Positions 1 through 7,503 of a stretch of 64,000 nucleotides of DNA are shown one piece after another (the stretch's first letter is position 1; every line of letters starts with the position of its first letter). The notes under the pieces are model-generated. The model did no database searches and was not told the DNA's origin. It worked only from the letters and a program-made list of their open reading frames with translations. Made by a program: the position numbers and the translations under genes. Source of the DNA: Natroniella sp046097105 (GTDB lineage Bacteria; Bacillota; Halanaerobiia; Halobacteroidales; Halobacteroidaceae); contig NZ_CP175562.1 in NCBI RefSeq assembly GCF_046097105.1, positions 372,001-436,000 of the forward strand. The letters are read 5' to 3'.

Positions 1-525
1 ATTTCTCAAATTCAAAGAAAAAATAGAATTCTACTGGAGATAGTTGATTATTTAGCAGATAAAAACCTAATTATATTAGAAGGGTTTGTACGGTTTAGGT
101 TAAGAGAGTATATAGATGAACTACAACTAGCAGTTGACCAGGCTGTCAATGATTTAGCTTTAGAAAGGGAGTATGAAGAGTTTGTTTATTTATTAAAGCA
201 CTTTATTGAAAGTCAAGAATCTAAAATTGAACTAATAAATATAGTTAAAACTGAGCAAAATAAATTTAAATTCTTAAATCAATTTGGTACAGTAGTCAAA
301 AATAATTACTTAGATGATGAATTATTGGGTTTAATGGAGCAAGATTTAGAGTATCAAGATCTATTAATTAGTGCTTTAATTACTTTAGCTCCTCAAGAAA
401 TTGTTTTGCATTTTAAAGAACCTGTTGAGATAGTAGAAACAATAGAAGGGATTTTTACTGAACGAGTTTGTATCTGCATGGGATGTAAGTATTGTGAAAT
501 AGATAGTTTGAATGAGTTAGAATAA
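1..525 (+). CDS. ytxC: sporulation protein YtxC (partial, 5' end outside window)
   Basis: The reading frame is open from the first base, so only the C-terminal 174 codons are present. The product resembles YtxC, a sporulation-associated protein of unknown biochemical role found beside thrS or infC in many spore-formers. Recognisable pieces are EGFVRFRLREY near the start, an LLISALITLAP stretch, and the closing CMGCKYC cysteine cluster, which could bind a metal (inference). The protein looks soluble, with no membrane segment in the visible part. It is followed within 5 bp by a strong promoter for the next gene, so it probably ends its own unit. The family call rests on remembered motifs and gene order. 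Confidence 0.8.
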   Translation: MSQIQRKNRILLEIVDYLADKNLIILEGFVRFRLREYIDELQLAVDQAVNDLALEREYEEFVYLLKHFIESQESKIELINIVKTEQNKFKFLNQFGTVVKNNYLDDELLGLMEQDLEYQDLLISALITLAPQEIVLHFKEPVEIVETIEGIFTERVCICMGCKYCEIDSLNELE

Positions 526-529
526 CCCC

Positions 530-558
530 TTGTCAAATTTAGCGGAAGATTATATAAT
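530..558 (+). promoter_or_regulatory. sigma-A-type promoter for the DUF445 gene
   Basis: TTGTCA (530-535) and TATAAT (553-558) are separated by 17 bp. The site lies directly after ytxC and 38 bp before the DUF445 start codon. Confidence 0.75.
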
Positions 559-595
559 AAAGTTGATTTAAATATGATAATTGAGGGGAGTTTCT

Positions 596-1195
596 ATGTT
601 TTTAAGACTATGGTTTTTACCGGTGATAGGAGCAATAATTGGTTGGATTACTAATCTGTTGGCTATTAAATTGATCTTTAGGCCTTATGAGCCAGTAGAG
701 ATTCCTGTACTTGGATTTAAAATACAGGGGTTATTACCTAAAAGAAGTACGGAATTAGCTAAAAAGATTGGGGAGATTGTAGAACAAGAGCTATTGCCTA
801 AAGAAGAATTAGAAAAGGAGTTGGCAGGTTTAGAAGTTAAGGATGACATTAAAGAGAAGATCTTAGAAGTGGTAGATAAAAAAGCTAAAGAAAGGATTCC
901 ACCATTTATTCCTGAAAACCTTCAAACAATGATTATTGATTTCTTAAAAAAGATGGTTCAAGAAGATTTGGACCCTGAAATTGATCGCTTTTTGGAAAAA
1001 ATAAGGGATAGAATGATAAATGAAACTGATGTGGCTCAATTAGTTGAAAGTCGAGTAAGTTCTTTTGAGATGGAGGAGTTAGAGGAGTTGGTTTTAAAGA
1101 TTGCAGCCAAAGAGTTGAAGCATATAGAGGTTTTAGGTGGAGTTTTAGGGTTTATTGTTGGAGTAGGACAAGCTTTAATAGTAATTAATCTTTAA
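596..1195 (+). CDS. DUF445 family membrane protein, short form
   Basis: This 199-aa protein matches the DUF445 (YheB-like) family, whose function is unknown. A hydrophobic N-terminus containing GAIIGWITNLLAIKLIF and a C-terminal segment containing GVLGFIVGVGQALIVI suggest two membrane anchors. Between them is a charged, probably helical region of about 150 residues. Many family members are about 380 aa, so this is a compact version. ATG 596 is preferred because GAGGGGAG lies 5 nt upstream; the TTG at 581 would place that ribosome binding site inside the gene. It has its own promoter and is followed by the promoter of the thrS T-box, so it is probably monocistronic. Confidence 0.7.
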   Translation: MFLRLWFLPVIGAIIGWITNLLAIKLIFRPYEPVEIPVLGFKIQGLLPKRSTELAKKIGEIVEQELLPKEELEKELAGLEVKDDIKEKILEVVDKKAKERIPPFIPENLQTMIIDFLKKMVQEDLDPEIDRFLEKIRDRMINETDVAQLVESRVSSFEMEELEELVLKIAAKELKHIEVLGGVLGFIVGVGQALIVINL

Positions 1196-1202
1196 TTTTT
1201 TC

Positions 1203-1231
1203 TTGACATTGTAGTTGTTTGTAATTATAAT
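1203..1231 (+). promoter_or_regulatory. promoter of the thrS T-box transcript
   Basis: TTGACA (1203-1208) and TATAAT (1226-1231) with a 17-bp spacer. This consensus promoter should start transcription near 1238, just ahead of the T-box stem I. Confidence 0.85.
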
Positions 1232-1239
1232 TTTAAGTA

Positions 1240-1500
1240 AATCAATATGATAAAAACTATGATGAGGAAGAGTAAGTTAAGTTTTATCTTTACTAGAGAA
1301 GAGGGATTATAAAGCTGGAAGTCCCTTAAAGATGATTGACTGAAAACCACCTCGGAGTTGATCCCTGAAATTAGTAGGGTGATCCGGTTAATAATCCGTT
1401 ATTTTTAGCTGAGATTAAATTTATATCTTACATATAGGTTTAAATTAGAGTGGAACCGCGAACCCTTCGTCTCTAAAGTAGAGATGGGGGCTTTTTTATT
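1240..1500 (+). promoter_or_regulatory. T-box riboswitch, Thr (ACC) specifier
   Basis: This is a tRNA-sensing leader. Stem I starts near GATGAGGAAGAGTA. The specifier region reads TGAAA-ACC-ACCTCGGAG with the Thr codon ACC at 1346-1348. The antiterminator T-box core TGGAACCGCG is at 1451-1460. The competing terminator pairs the GTCTCT region with AGAGAT and is followed by a T-run ending near 1500. Uncharged tRNA-Thr is expected to favour read-through into thrS, which begins 274 bp further on. Confidence 0.93.
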
Positions 1501-1544
1501 TAGGTAACAGTAATTAGTAATTGTAGATTAAAAGGTGGAATTAA

Positions 1545-1704
1545 TTACAATATTGTGTTAGTGTCCGTAGATATGGTTTTCACGAAGAGGCTTGATTTGT
1601 AAGATTCGTAGGATCTGTGTCAGTAAAAAATTAAGTTCAAAACCTTTATGTTTAAGGGGTTAAAGGGCTTGATTTTGACAGACCACAGTCACAGAAACTG
1701 ACAC
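1545..1704 (+). repeat. dispersed repeat family A, copy 1
   Basis: About 160 bp that aligns by eye with 38943-39107 and more weakly with 28981-29101. Shared blocks are GTAGATATGG, TTTTCACGAAGAG, TTTGTAAGA, TCGTAGGAT and a terminal CTGACAC. This copy sits between the T-box terminator and the thrS ribosome binding site, so it would be transcribed in the thrS leader. No ORF or transposase is associated. Confidence 0.75.
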
Positions 1705-1773
1705 ATTATATCAAATGAGTTTTATTTTATAATTGTTTATTAACATTGTAAATTATAAAAGGGAGGTTTACTA

Positions 1774-3687
1774 ATGAGTAAAGTTAAGGTTACATTACCA
1801 GATGGTTCGAGTAGAAAGTATCAACAAGGAGTTACAATTAAAGAGATAGCTTTTGATATTGGCTCAGGATTAGGAAGGGCTTCGATAGCAGGTAAGGCTA
1901 ATGGTCAAAAAGTTGATTTAGCTTATCAAATTAAAGAAGATGTGGAGTTAGAGATCATTACAATTGATTCTGAAGAGGGATTGGATATTTATCGCCATAC
2001 TGCTGCCCATATTTTGGCCCAAGCAGTTGTTAGATTATTTGATGATGTTCAATTAGCAATCGGGCCAACGATTGATGATGGCTTCTATTATGATTTTGAT
2101 CTAGAAGAGAGATTGTCAGAGGATGATTTTGAGAAAATTGAAGCGGAGATGAAAGAGATTATTAAAGAAGGTTATGAAATAGAAAGAGTTGAGCTTTCTA
2201 AAACAGAAGCGATTGCAAAAATGAAGAAATTAGGAATGGATTATAAGCTAGAGTTGGTTGAAGGAATGGAAGATGAGGTAGTCAGCTTCTATCAACAAGG
2301 CGAGTTTATCGATCTCTGTCGTGGTCCGCACCTACCTAGTACTAAGATGTTAAAGACTAATGCTTTTAAATTATTGAATGTGGCAGGTGCTTATTGGCGA
2401 GGTGATGAGAATAATCAAATGTTACAAAGAATTTATGCTACTGCATTTACTAAGAAATCTGATCTAGAAGAGCATATTCATCGCTTAGAAGAAGCTAAAA
2501 AGCGAGACCACCGTAAATTAGGTCAAAAATTAGATCTATTTAGCTTACATGAAGAAGGGCCAGGGTTTCCATTCTTCCATCCAAAAGGAATGGTTGTTAG
2601 AAATCAATTGATAGATTTTTGGAAGGAAGAGCATCGCAAAGCAGGTTACGAAGAGATTAAGACACCGATTATCTTGAACCAAAAACTGTGGGAGCAGTCT
2701 GGTCACTGGGATCATTATCGTGATGATATGTACTTTACTGAAATTGATGAGCAAGATTATGCTGTTAAACCTATGAACTGTCCAGGTGGAATATTAGTTT
2801 ATAAAGATAGAATGCGTAGTTATCGTGATTTGCCGATTAGGTTGGGAGAATTAGGGCTTGTACACCGTCATGAACGTTCTGGAACTTTGCATGGATTGAT
2901 GCGTGTTAGAAACTTTACCCAAGATGATGCTCATATTTATTGTTTGCCAGAGCAGATTGAAGATGAGTTGAGTGGAGTTATTAAGCTGGTTGATAATATT
3001 TACAGTGCTTTTGGATTTAAGTATAATGTAGAGTTGAGTACTAAACCAGATAAAGCAATGGGTTCTGATAAGTTGTGGGAACAGGCTACTAGTGCCTTAA
3101 AGGAGGCAATTATTGCTAATGATTTAGATTATGAAGTCAATGAAGGTGATGGGGCATTTTATGGGCCAAAGATCGATTTTCATTTAGAGGATTGTTTAGG
3201 GCGTAGTTGGCAGTGTGGGACTATTCAGTTGGACTTCCAGATGCCAGAACGTTTTGATTTAACTTATATCGGTCAAGATGGAGAAGAACATCGTCCAGTA
3301 ATGATCCATCGTGCTATATTGGGTAGTTTAGAAAGATTTATGGGAATCTTGATTGAGCACTATGCTGGAGCTTTTCCAGTTTGGTTGGCCCCTATACAAG
3401 CTGAAGTAATTCCAATAACTGATGCTCAGCTTGATTATGCTTATCAAGTCAAGGAAGAGTTAGAGGCAATAGGAGTTAGAGTTGAAGTAGATAGTCGCCA
3501 AGAAAAGGTAGGATATAAGATTCGAGAAGCACAAGTACAACAGATTCCTTATATGTTAATTGTTGGAGATGATGAAGTAGAAGCAGGTACGGTATCCGTT
3601 AGAGAACGGCGTGAGGGAGATTTAGGAGCAGTTAAGCTTGGCGAATTTAAAGATGATTTGTTGAAAAAAATAGAAAATAAATTATAG
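1774..3687 (+). CDS. thrS: threonyl-tRNA synthetase
   Basis: The 637-aa ThrRS charges tRNA-Thr and edits mischarged Ser-tRNA in the cytoplasm. Domains in order are a TGS domain (about 1-61), an editing domain with the HxxxH motif at H75-H79, the class II catalytic core, and a C-terminal anticodon-binding domain (about 535-637). The zinc ligands are visible as C336 (MNCPGG), H387 (DDAHIY) and H512 (MIHRAIL). Class II motif 2 is RHERSGTLHG. The length is normal for the family. ATG 1774 is preceded by GGGAGG. Expression is controlled by the upstream Thr T-box. A repeat element lies in the leader between the T-box and the gene. Confidence 0.98.
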   Translation: MSKVKVTLPDGSSRKYQQGVTIKEIAFDIGSGLGRASIAGKANGQKVDLAYQIKEDVELEIITIDSEEGLDIYRHTAAHILAQAVVRLFDDVQLAIGPTIDDGFYYDFDLEERLSEDDFEKIEAEMKEIIKEGYEIERVELSKTEAIAKMKKLGMDYKLELVEGMEDEVVSFYQQGEFIDLCRGPHLPSTKMLKTNAFKLLNVAGAYWRGDENNQMLQRIYATAFTKKSDLEEHIHRLEEAKKRDHRKLGQKLDLFSLHEEGPGFPFFHPKGMVVRNQLIDFWKEEHRKAGYEEIKTPIILNQKLWEQSGHWDHYRDDMYFTEIDEQDYAVKPMNCPGGILVYKDRMRSYRDLPIRLGELGLVHRHERSGTLHGLMRVRNFTQDDAHIYCLPEQIEDELSGVIKLVDNIYSAFGFKYNVELSTKPDKAMGSDKLWEQATSALKEAIIANDLDYEVNEGDGAFYGPKIDFHLEDCLGRSWQCGTIQLDFQMPERFDLTYIGQDGEEHRPVMIHRAILGSLERFMGILIEHYAGAFPVWLAPIQAEVIPITDAQLDYAYQVKEELEAIGVRVEVDSRQEKVGYKIREAQVQQIPYMLIVGDDEVEAGTVSVRERREGDLGAVKLGEFKDDLLKKIENKL

Positions 3688-3709
3688 GAAAAAGTAGTTG
3701 ATTCTATGC

Positions 3710-3738
3710 TTGACGTCTCAATATAGATGTGATATACT
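3710..3738 (+). promoter_or_regulatory. promoter of infC-rpmI-rplT
   Basis: TTGACG (3710-3715) and TATACT (3733-3738) with a 17-bp spacer, immediately upstream of the attenuator leader. Confidence 0.8.
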
Positions 3739-3744
3739 ACTTAA

Positions 3745-3892
3745 GAATAATAAAGTAGAAGTTATCCGCTTCTCACCTAAAGTCAGTGAGCTTTGGGTTA
3801 ATATGTTATCAAGTATAGATTCCCTAGGGGATCTATGTTTTGATGTGTCAATTTAGCGGATGGTCTACTCTAGACCATCTGTTTTTCTTTTA
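3745..3892 (+). promoter_or_regulatory. L20-type autoregulatory leader with terminator
   Basis: This leader precedes infC-rpmI-rplT, the place where the ribosomal protein L20 leader is found in Bacillota. A long-range pairing ATCCGCT (3764-3770) with AGCGGAT (3855-3861) competes with a terminator hairpin GATGGTCTA/TAGACCATC (3859-3879) followed by a T-rich tract. The two structures share bases 3859-3861, which is the usual logic of an attenuator. By family knowledge, L20 binding would favour termination; this was not tested here. Confidence 0.75.
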
Positions 3893-3916
3893 AAATTCTC
3901 AGGAGGTGTATATAAA

Positions 3917-4432
3917 ATTAGTACTGATTTGAAGATCAATGATCGGATTCGTGCTCGAGAGATTAGAGTTGTCGATAATGAAGGAGAACAAGTTGGAATT
4001 ATGCCATTAAAGAAAGGGATAAGCATTGCTAGGGAGAAAGGTTTGGATTTAGTTCAGGTAGCTCCTAATGCTAAACCACCTGTTTGTAAAATTATGGACT
4101 ATGGAAAGTATAAATATGAGCAGGCTAAGAAGGCTAAAGAAGCCAAAAAGAACCAAAATGTGATGAAGACTAAAGAGGTTCAAATGAGCGTTAAAATTGA
4201 AGAGCATGATTTTAATGTTAAAGTTGATATGGCTAAACGTTTTCTTAATAATAAAGATAAAGTTAAGGTCAGAATTCGTTTCCGGGGTAGAGAAATTACT
4301 CATAAACAGCTTGGCTACGAATTAATGGATAAATTAGCAGAAGAGGTTAAAGAACTTGGGCGAGTTTCAAGTAAGCCAAGTATGGAAGGTAGAAATATGA
4401 TTATGTTCATAACTCCTAAGAGTGATAAGTAA
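3917..4432 (+). CDS. infC: translation initiation factor IF-3 (ATT start)
   Basis: IF-3 binds the 30S subunit, keeps it apart from 50S and checks the start codon. The 171-aa product has the normal two-domain length, with KINDRIRAREIRVVD at the N-terminus and a lysine-rich linker about residues 70-90. AGGAGGTG at 3901-3908 is spaced 8 nt from an in-frame ATT at 3917. An ATG exists at 3860, but it lies inside the terminator hairpin and would add residues absent from the family. An AUU start is the classical signal by which IF-3 represses its own translation. The gene heads the operon with rpmI and rplT, 52 and 279 bp downstream. Confidence 0.93.
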   Translation: MSTDLKINDRIRAREIRVVDNEGEQVGIMPLKKGISIAREKGLDLVQVAPNAKPPVCKIMDYGKYKYEQAKKAKEAKKNQNVMKTKEVQMSVKIEEHDFNVKVDMAKRFLNNKDKVKVRIRFRGREITHKQLGYELMDKLAEEVKELGRVSSKPSMEGRNMIMFITPKSDK

Positions 4433-4484
4433 TTTATGGAACATATAATCTAGTAATTAATCACAACGAGAGGAGGATTTATTT

Positions 4485-4682
4485 ATGGGGAAGATGAAGA
4501 CGCACAAAGGTATGAAAAAGAGAGTTAAGAAGACAGGTCGCGGTAAATTCAAGCGTAAAAAAGCATATAGAAGCCACTTGATGACAAAAAAGAGTGGTAA
4601 TAGAAAGAGAAAGCTTAATAAAGATGCATTAGTTGATGAAGGTAATCAAAAAAGAGTTGAAAAATTATTACCATATGAATAA
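4485..4682 (+). CDS. rpmI: 50S ribosomal protein L35
   Basis: A 65-aa, highly basic protein with the L35 signature KMKTHKGMKKRVKKTGRGK at the N-terminus. It is a structural component of the large ribosomal subunit. The length is typical. GAGGAGG sits just upstream of ATG 4485. It is the middle gene of infC-rpmI-rplT and is expected to be repressed through the upstream leader together with rplT. Confidence 0.97.
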   Translation: MGKMKTHKGMKKRVKKTGRGKFKRKKAYRSHLMTKKSGNRKRKLNKDALVDEGNQKRVEKLLPYE

Positions 4683-4711
4683 ATACAAAAGCAGAAAAGG
4701 AGGATATCTAA

Positions 4712-5065
4712 ATGCCACGGGTTAAACGAGGAAACAAAAGACGTAAGAGAAGAAAGAAAGTATTAAAGTTAGCGAAAGGATATTTCGGAGCTAAAAGTAA
4801 GTTATATCGGCCAGCTACTGAGCAGGTAATGAAGTCCTTACATTATGCTTATCGAGATAGAAGACAAAAAAAGAGAGATTTTAGAAAGTTATGGATTACA
4901 AGAATCAATGCAGCAGCTAGACAAGAAGGTATGTCTTATAGTAGGTTTATTCATGGATTAAAGCAAGCTGATGTTGATATTAACCGAAAGATGTTAGCGG
5001 ATTTAGCAGTAAATGATCAAGATAGTTTTGCTGAATTGGTTGAGTTAGCTCAGGAAAACTTATAG
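4712..5065 (+). CDS. rplT: 50S ribosomal protein L20
   Basis: A 117-aa basic protein starting MPRVKRGNKRRKRRKK. It binds 23S rRNA early in 50S assembly and, by family knowledge, also controls its own operon by binding the leader upstream of infC. The length and the strongly basic first 60 residues are normal. AAAGGAGG precedes ATG 4712. A clear terminator follows 7 bp after the stop codon, so this is the end of the operon. Confidence 0.98.
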   Translation: MPRVKRGNKRRKRRKKVLKLAKGYFGAKSKLYRPATEQVMKSLHYAYRDRRQKKRDFRKLWITRINAAARQEGMSYSRFIHGLKQADVDINRKMLADLAVNDQDSFAELVELAQENL

Positions 5066-5072
5066 TAACTAA

Positions 5073-5106
5073 AAGAGCTTAAAGCTGGTGCTTTAGGCTC
5101 TTTTTA
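5073..5106 (+). terminator. terminator of infC-rpmI-rplT
   Basis: AAGAGCTTAAAGC (5073-5085) pairs with GCTTTAGGCTCTT (5090-5102) around a TGGT loop, followed by T residues. Confidence 0.85.
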
Positions 5107-5167
5107 TGTTTACTTTTATTAATTAAGGGAATGCTAAAAGAAATTGGTATAAGAAAGGAGTTATCTA

Positions 5168-5962
5168 GTGGAGATATCAAGCTTTACAAATAATAAAGTT
5201 AAATATTTAAGGTCATTATATCAAAAAAAGTATCGACGTAAGGAAGATAAATTTGTACTAGAAGGTGTTAAGATTATAGAAGAGGCGTTAGAAGAGCAAG
5301 TAAGACTGGAAGCTATTTTTTACTCAGATTACTTATCAAGAAACAGGAGAGGTCGCCGTTTGTTAGATAGGCTAGAGGAGAGCCAGATTGAACTGGTTAA
5401 ATTAACAGATGATTTATTACAACAGATAGCCGATACAGTTTCTCCTCAAGGGGTTTTAGCAATTGCTAATAAGGTCAATTATGAGACCCAAATTTTAAGT
5501 GGTTCTGATCGATTAATCTTAATTGTAGATCGAGTACAAGATCCTGGTAACCTAGGAACGATTATTAGAACTGCAGATGCAGCAGGTGTTGATGGAATTA
5601 TTATGACTAAAGGAACGGTCAGTCTATATAATCAAAAGACGATTCGAGCAACGATGGGTTCCTTGTTTAGAGTTCCTATCTTAAAGGAGAATGATTTAGA
5701 TGAGTTACTAAAGTGTCTGAAAGAAGAGCAAATTAGTTTGGTTGTAGCTGATGTTGATGGAGAAGATTATCATTTTGAGGTTGATTATAATCAAGCAATT
5801 GCTATTATTGTTGGTAATGAGGGAGTTGGCCCGCGAGAAGAATTATTGGTTGGTGCAGATAAAAAGATCAAAATTCCCTTAACAGGTGGAGCAGAATCAC
5901 TCAATGTAGCAATGGCAACAGGGATAATTATTTATGAGGCTGTAAGGCAGCGGTTGGGTTAA
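5168..5962 (+). CDS. TrmH/SpoU-family RNA 2'-O-methyltransferase
   Basis: The 264-aa protein belongs to the SPOUT class and should methylate a ribose 2'-OH in rRNA or tRNA using SAM. The N-terminal substrate-binding part carries NNKVKYLRSL and FVLEGVK. The C-terminal knot has the three SpoU motifs: DPGNLGTIIRTADAAG, IVGNEGVGP and IPLTGGAESLNVAMAT. The start is GTG 5168, preceded by AAAGGAG. It lies between rplT and pheS, where a YsgA/RlmB-like methylase is common in Bacillota. The exact target nucleotide cannot be read from the sequence, so no symbol is given. Confidence 0.9.
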   Translation: MEISSFTNNKVKYLRSLYQKKYRRKEDKFVLEGVKIIEEALEEQVRLEAIFYSDYLSRNRRGRRLLDRLEESQIELVKLTDDLLQQIADTVSPQGVLAIANKVNYETQILSGSDRLILIVDRVQDPGNLGTIIRTADAAGVDGIIMTKGTVSLYNQKTIRATMGSLFRVPILKENDLDELLKCLKEEQISLVVADVDGEDYHFEVDYNQAIAIIVGNEGVGPREELLVGADKKIKIPLTGGAESLNVAMATGIIIYEAVRQRLG

Positions 5963-5968
5963 TTTGAC

Positions 5969-5997
5969 TTGTCAAGGATAGGAAATTATGATATAAT
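5969..5997 (+). promoter_or_regulatory. promoter of the pheS T-box transcript
   Basis: TTGTCA (5969-5974) and TATAAT (5992-5997) with a 17-bp spacer, just before the Phe T-box. Confidence 0.8.
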
Positions 5998-6004
5998 GCA
6001 AGGC

Positions 6005-6322
6005 AAAGTAAATTAAGCTTAAGGCGTTGAAGGAGTTCAAGTAATCTAGTCTTTTTAGAGAGAGAAGGTATTTTAAGCTGAAAGTATCTTCACTAAAACT
6101 AGATGAAATTCCCTCTGGAGTTATTAGCTGAAATATAGCAAAGCTATAAAGTAGGTTGGATCGGTCTTCTGCCGTTATCAGAAGTTAGAGATAATTTATC
6201 AATTGGTTATTAACTAGTTAGAGTGGTTAATGATTATTTGATAGATTAATTAAGGTGGTACCGCGGAGATAGTCCATTGTCTTTCGTCCTTGGTTGGAAG
6301 AAAGTGATGGATTTTTTTATTT
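6005..6322 (+). promoter_or_regulatory. T-box riboswitch, Phe (TTC) specifier
   Basis: This is a second tRNA-sensing leader. The specifier region reads TGAAA-TTC-CCTCTGGAG with the Phe codon TTC at 6109-6111, in the same context as ACC in the thrS leader. The T-box core TGGTACCGCG is at 6256-6265. The terminator pairs the GTCCATTGTCTTTC and GAAAGTGATGGAT arms and ends in a T-run. Uncharged tRNA-Phe should promote read-through into pheS-pheT. Confidence 0.94.
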
Positions 6323-6361
6323 GGGAAGAATAATTATTTAAATTTAGATTAAGGAGGAGTT

Positions 6362-7384
6362 ATGATGGAGGATAAATTAAGAGAGATTGAACAACAGGCA
6401 ACTTCTGCAATTGAGAAGGTTGACTCGTTAGAACAATTAGAAGATTTACGGGTCAGTTATCTAGGTAAGAAGGGAGCAGTAACAGAGATTTTAAGGGGGA
6501 TGGGAGATTTGGCCCCTGAAATGAGGCCGATAGTTGGAAAGTTAGCTAATCAAGTAAAGGGAAAAATAGTTAATTTAATAATTGAGCAGGAAGAAAGGTT
6601 AAAAGAAGTAGCTAAAAATAAGCAGTTGGCTGCGGAAACTATTGATGTTACTTTACCAGGTCAAAAGCAGGGAGTAGCTAGAAAGCACCCTTTGACTTTA
6701 GTCTTTGATGAGATCAAAGAGATCTTTTTGGGATTAGGTTTTCAGATTGCTGAAGGGCCAGAGGTAGAAGCAGATTATTATAACTTTGAAGCTTTGAATT
6801 TCCCAGCTAACCATCCTGCTCGTGATATGCAAGATACTTTTTATATTGAAGGGGATCGGTTATTACGAACTCATACCTCTTCAGTGCAGGTTAGGACAAT
6901 AGAAGATCAAGAGCCACCAATCAGAATTATTGCCCCGGGGCGGGTTTATCGTTCAGATGAGATTGATGCTACTCATACGCCAGTCTTCCATCAGGTAGAA
7001 GGGTTGATGATTGATCGAGATATCTCTTTTGCTCACTTAAAAGAGACTTTGATTCGATTGAGCAAAGAGTTATTTGGAGCAGACCGAGAGGTTAGGTTTA
7101 GACCGAGTTATTTTCCGTTTACTGAACCAAGTGCTGAGGTTGATATTTCTTGTGCTAAATGTGATGGGGGTGGCTGTAAGCTCTGTTCAGGAACAGGGTG
7201 GTTAGAAATTTTAGGGTCTGGTCTGGTACATCCTAATGTTTTAGAGATGTCTGGTGTAGATTCTAAAGAGTATAGTGGATTTGCTTTTGGGATGGGAGTA
7301 GAAAGGATTGCGATGTTGAAGTATGGCATTGATGATATTAGATTACTTTATGATAATGATTTGAGGTTTTTGAAGCAATTTTAG
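6362..7384 (+). CDS. pheS: phenylalanyl-tRNA synthetase alpha chain
   Basis: PheS forms the catalytic alpha subunit of the heterotetrameric PheRS. The 340-aa product has an N-terminal coiled coil (about 1-90), then the class II core with HPLTLVFDEIKEIF, DMQDTFY, the motif 2 region APGRVYRSDEIDATHTP, and the motif 3 stretch FGMGVERIAMLKYGI. CAKCDGGGC and LCSGTG give a pair of Cys-containing turns in the core. Two ATG codons (6362 and 6365) follow AAGGAGGAG; the second has better spacing. The gene follows the Phe T-box and is separated from pheT by a 119-bp gap with no sign of a separate promoter. Confidence 0.97.
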   Translation: MMEDKLREIEQQATSAIEKVDSLEQLEDLRVSYLGKKGAVTEILRGMGDLAPEMRPIVGKLANQVKGKIVNLIIEQEERLKEVAKNKQLAAETIDVTLPGQKQGVARKHPLTLVFDEIKEIFLGLGFQIAEGPEVEADYYNFEALNFPANHPARDMQDTFYIEGDRLLRTHTSSVQVRTIEDQEPPIRIIAPGRVYRSDEIDATHTPVFHQVEGLMIDRDISFAHLKETLIRLSKELFGADREVRFRPSYFPFTEPSAEVDISCAKCDGGGCKLCSGTGWLEILGSGLVHPNVLEMSGVDSKEYSGFAFGMGVERIAMLKYGIDDIRLLYDNDLRFLKQF

Positions 7385-7503
7385 GAAGGATATCATATTC
7401 TTTATGGTGAAGATATCGACCACGGAAAGTCCACAGTACTTGAAGGGAGTCTAAAACCTTAATATAGCACAGATTAAATTACATAATGTAGGGGAGGATT
7501 AAG

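Noticed and set aside
3860..3916. N-terminal extension of infC from ATG 3860
   Set aside because: It lies in the terminator hairpin and adds residues absent from IF-3. ATT 3917 has the correct ribosome binding site.
7385..7503. Separate regulatory element between pheS and pheT
   Set aside because: Only a GATATC/GATATC inverted repeat is visible. There is no T-box, promoter or terminator pattern.
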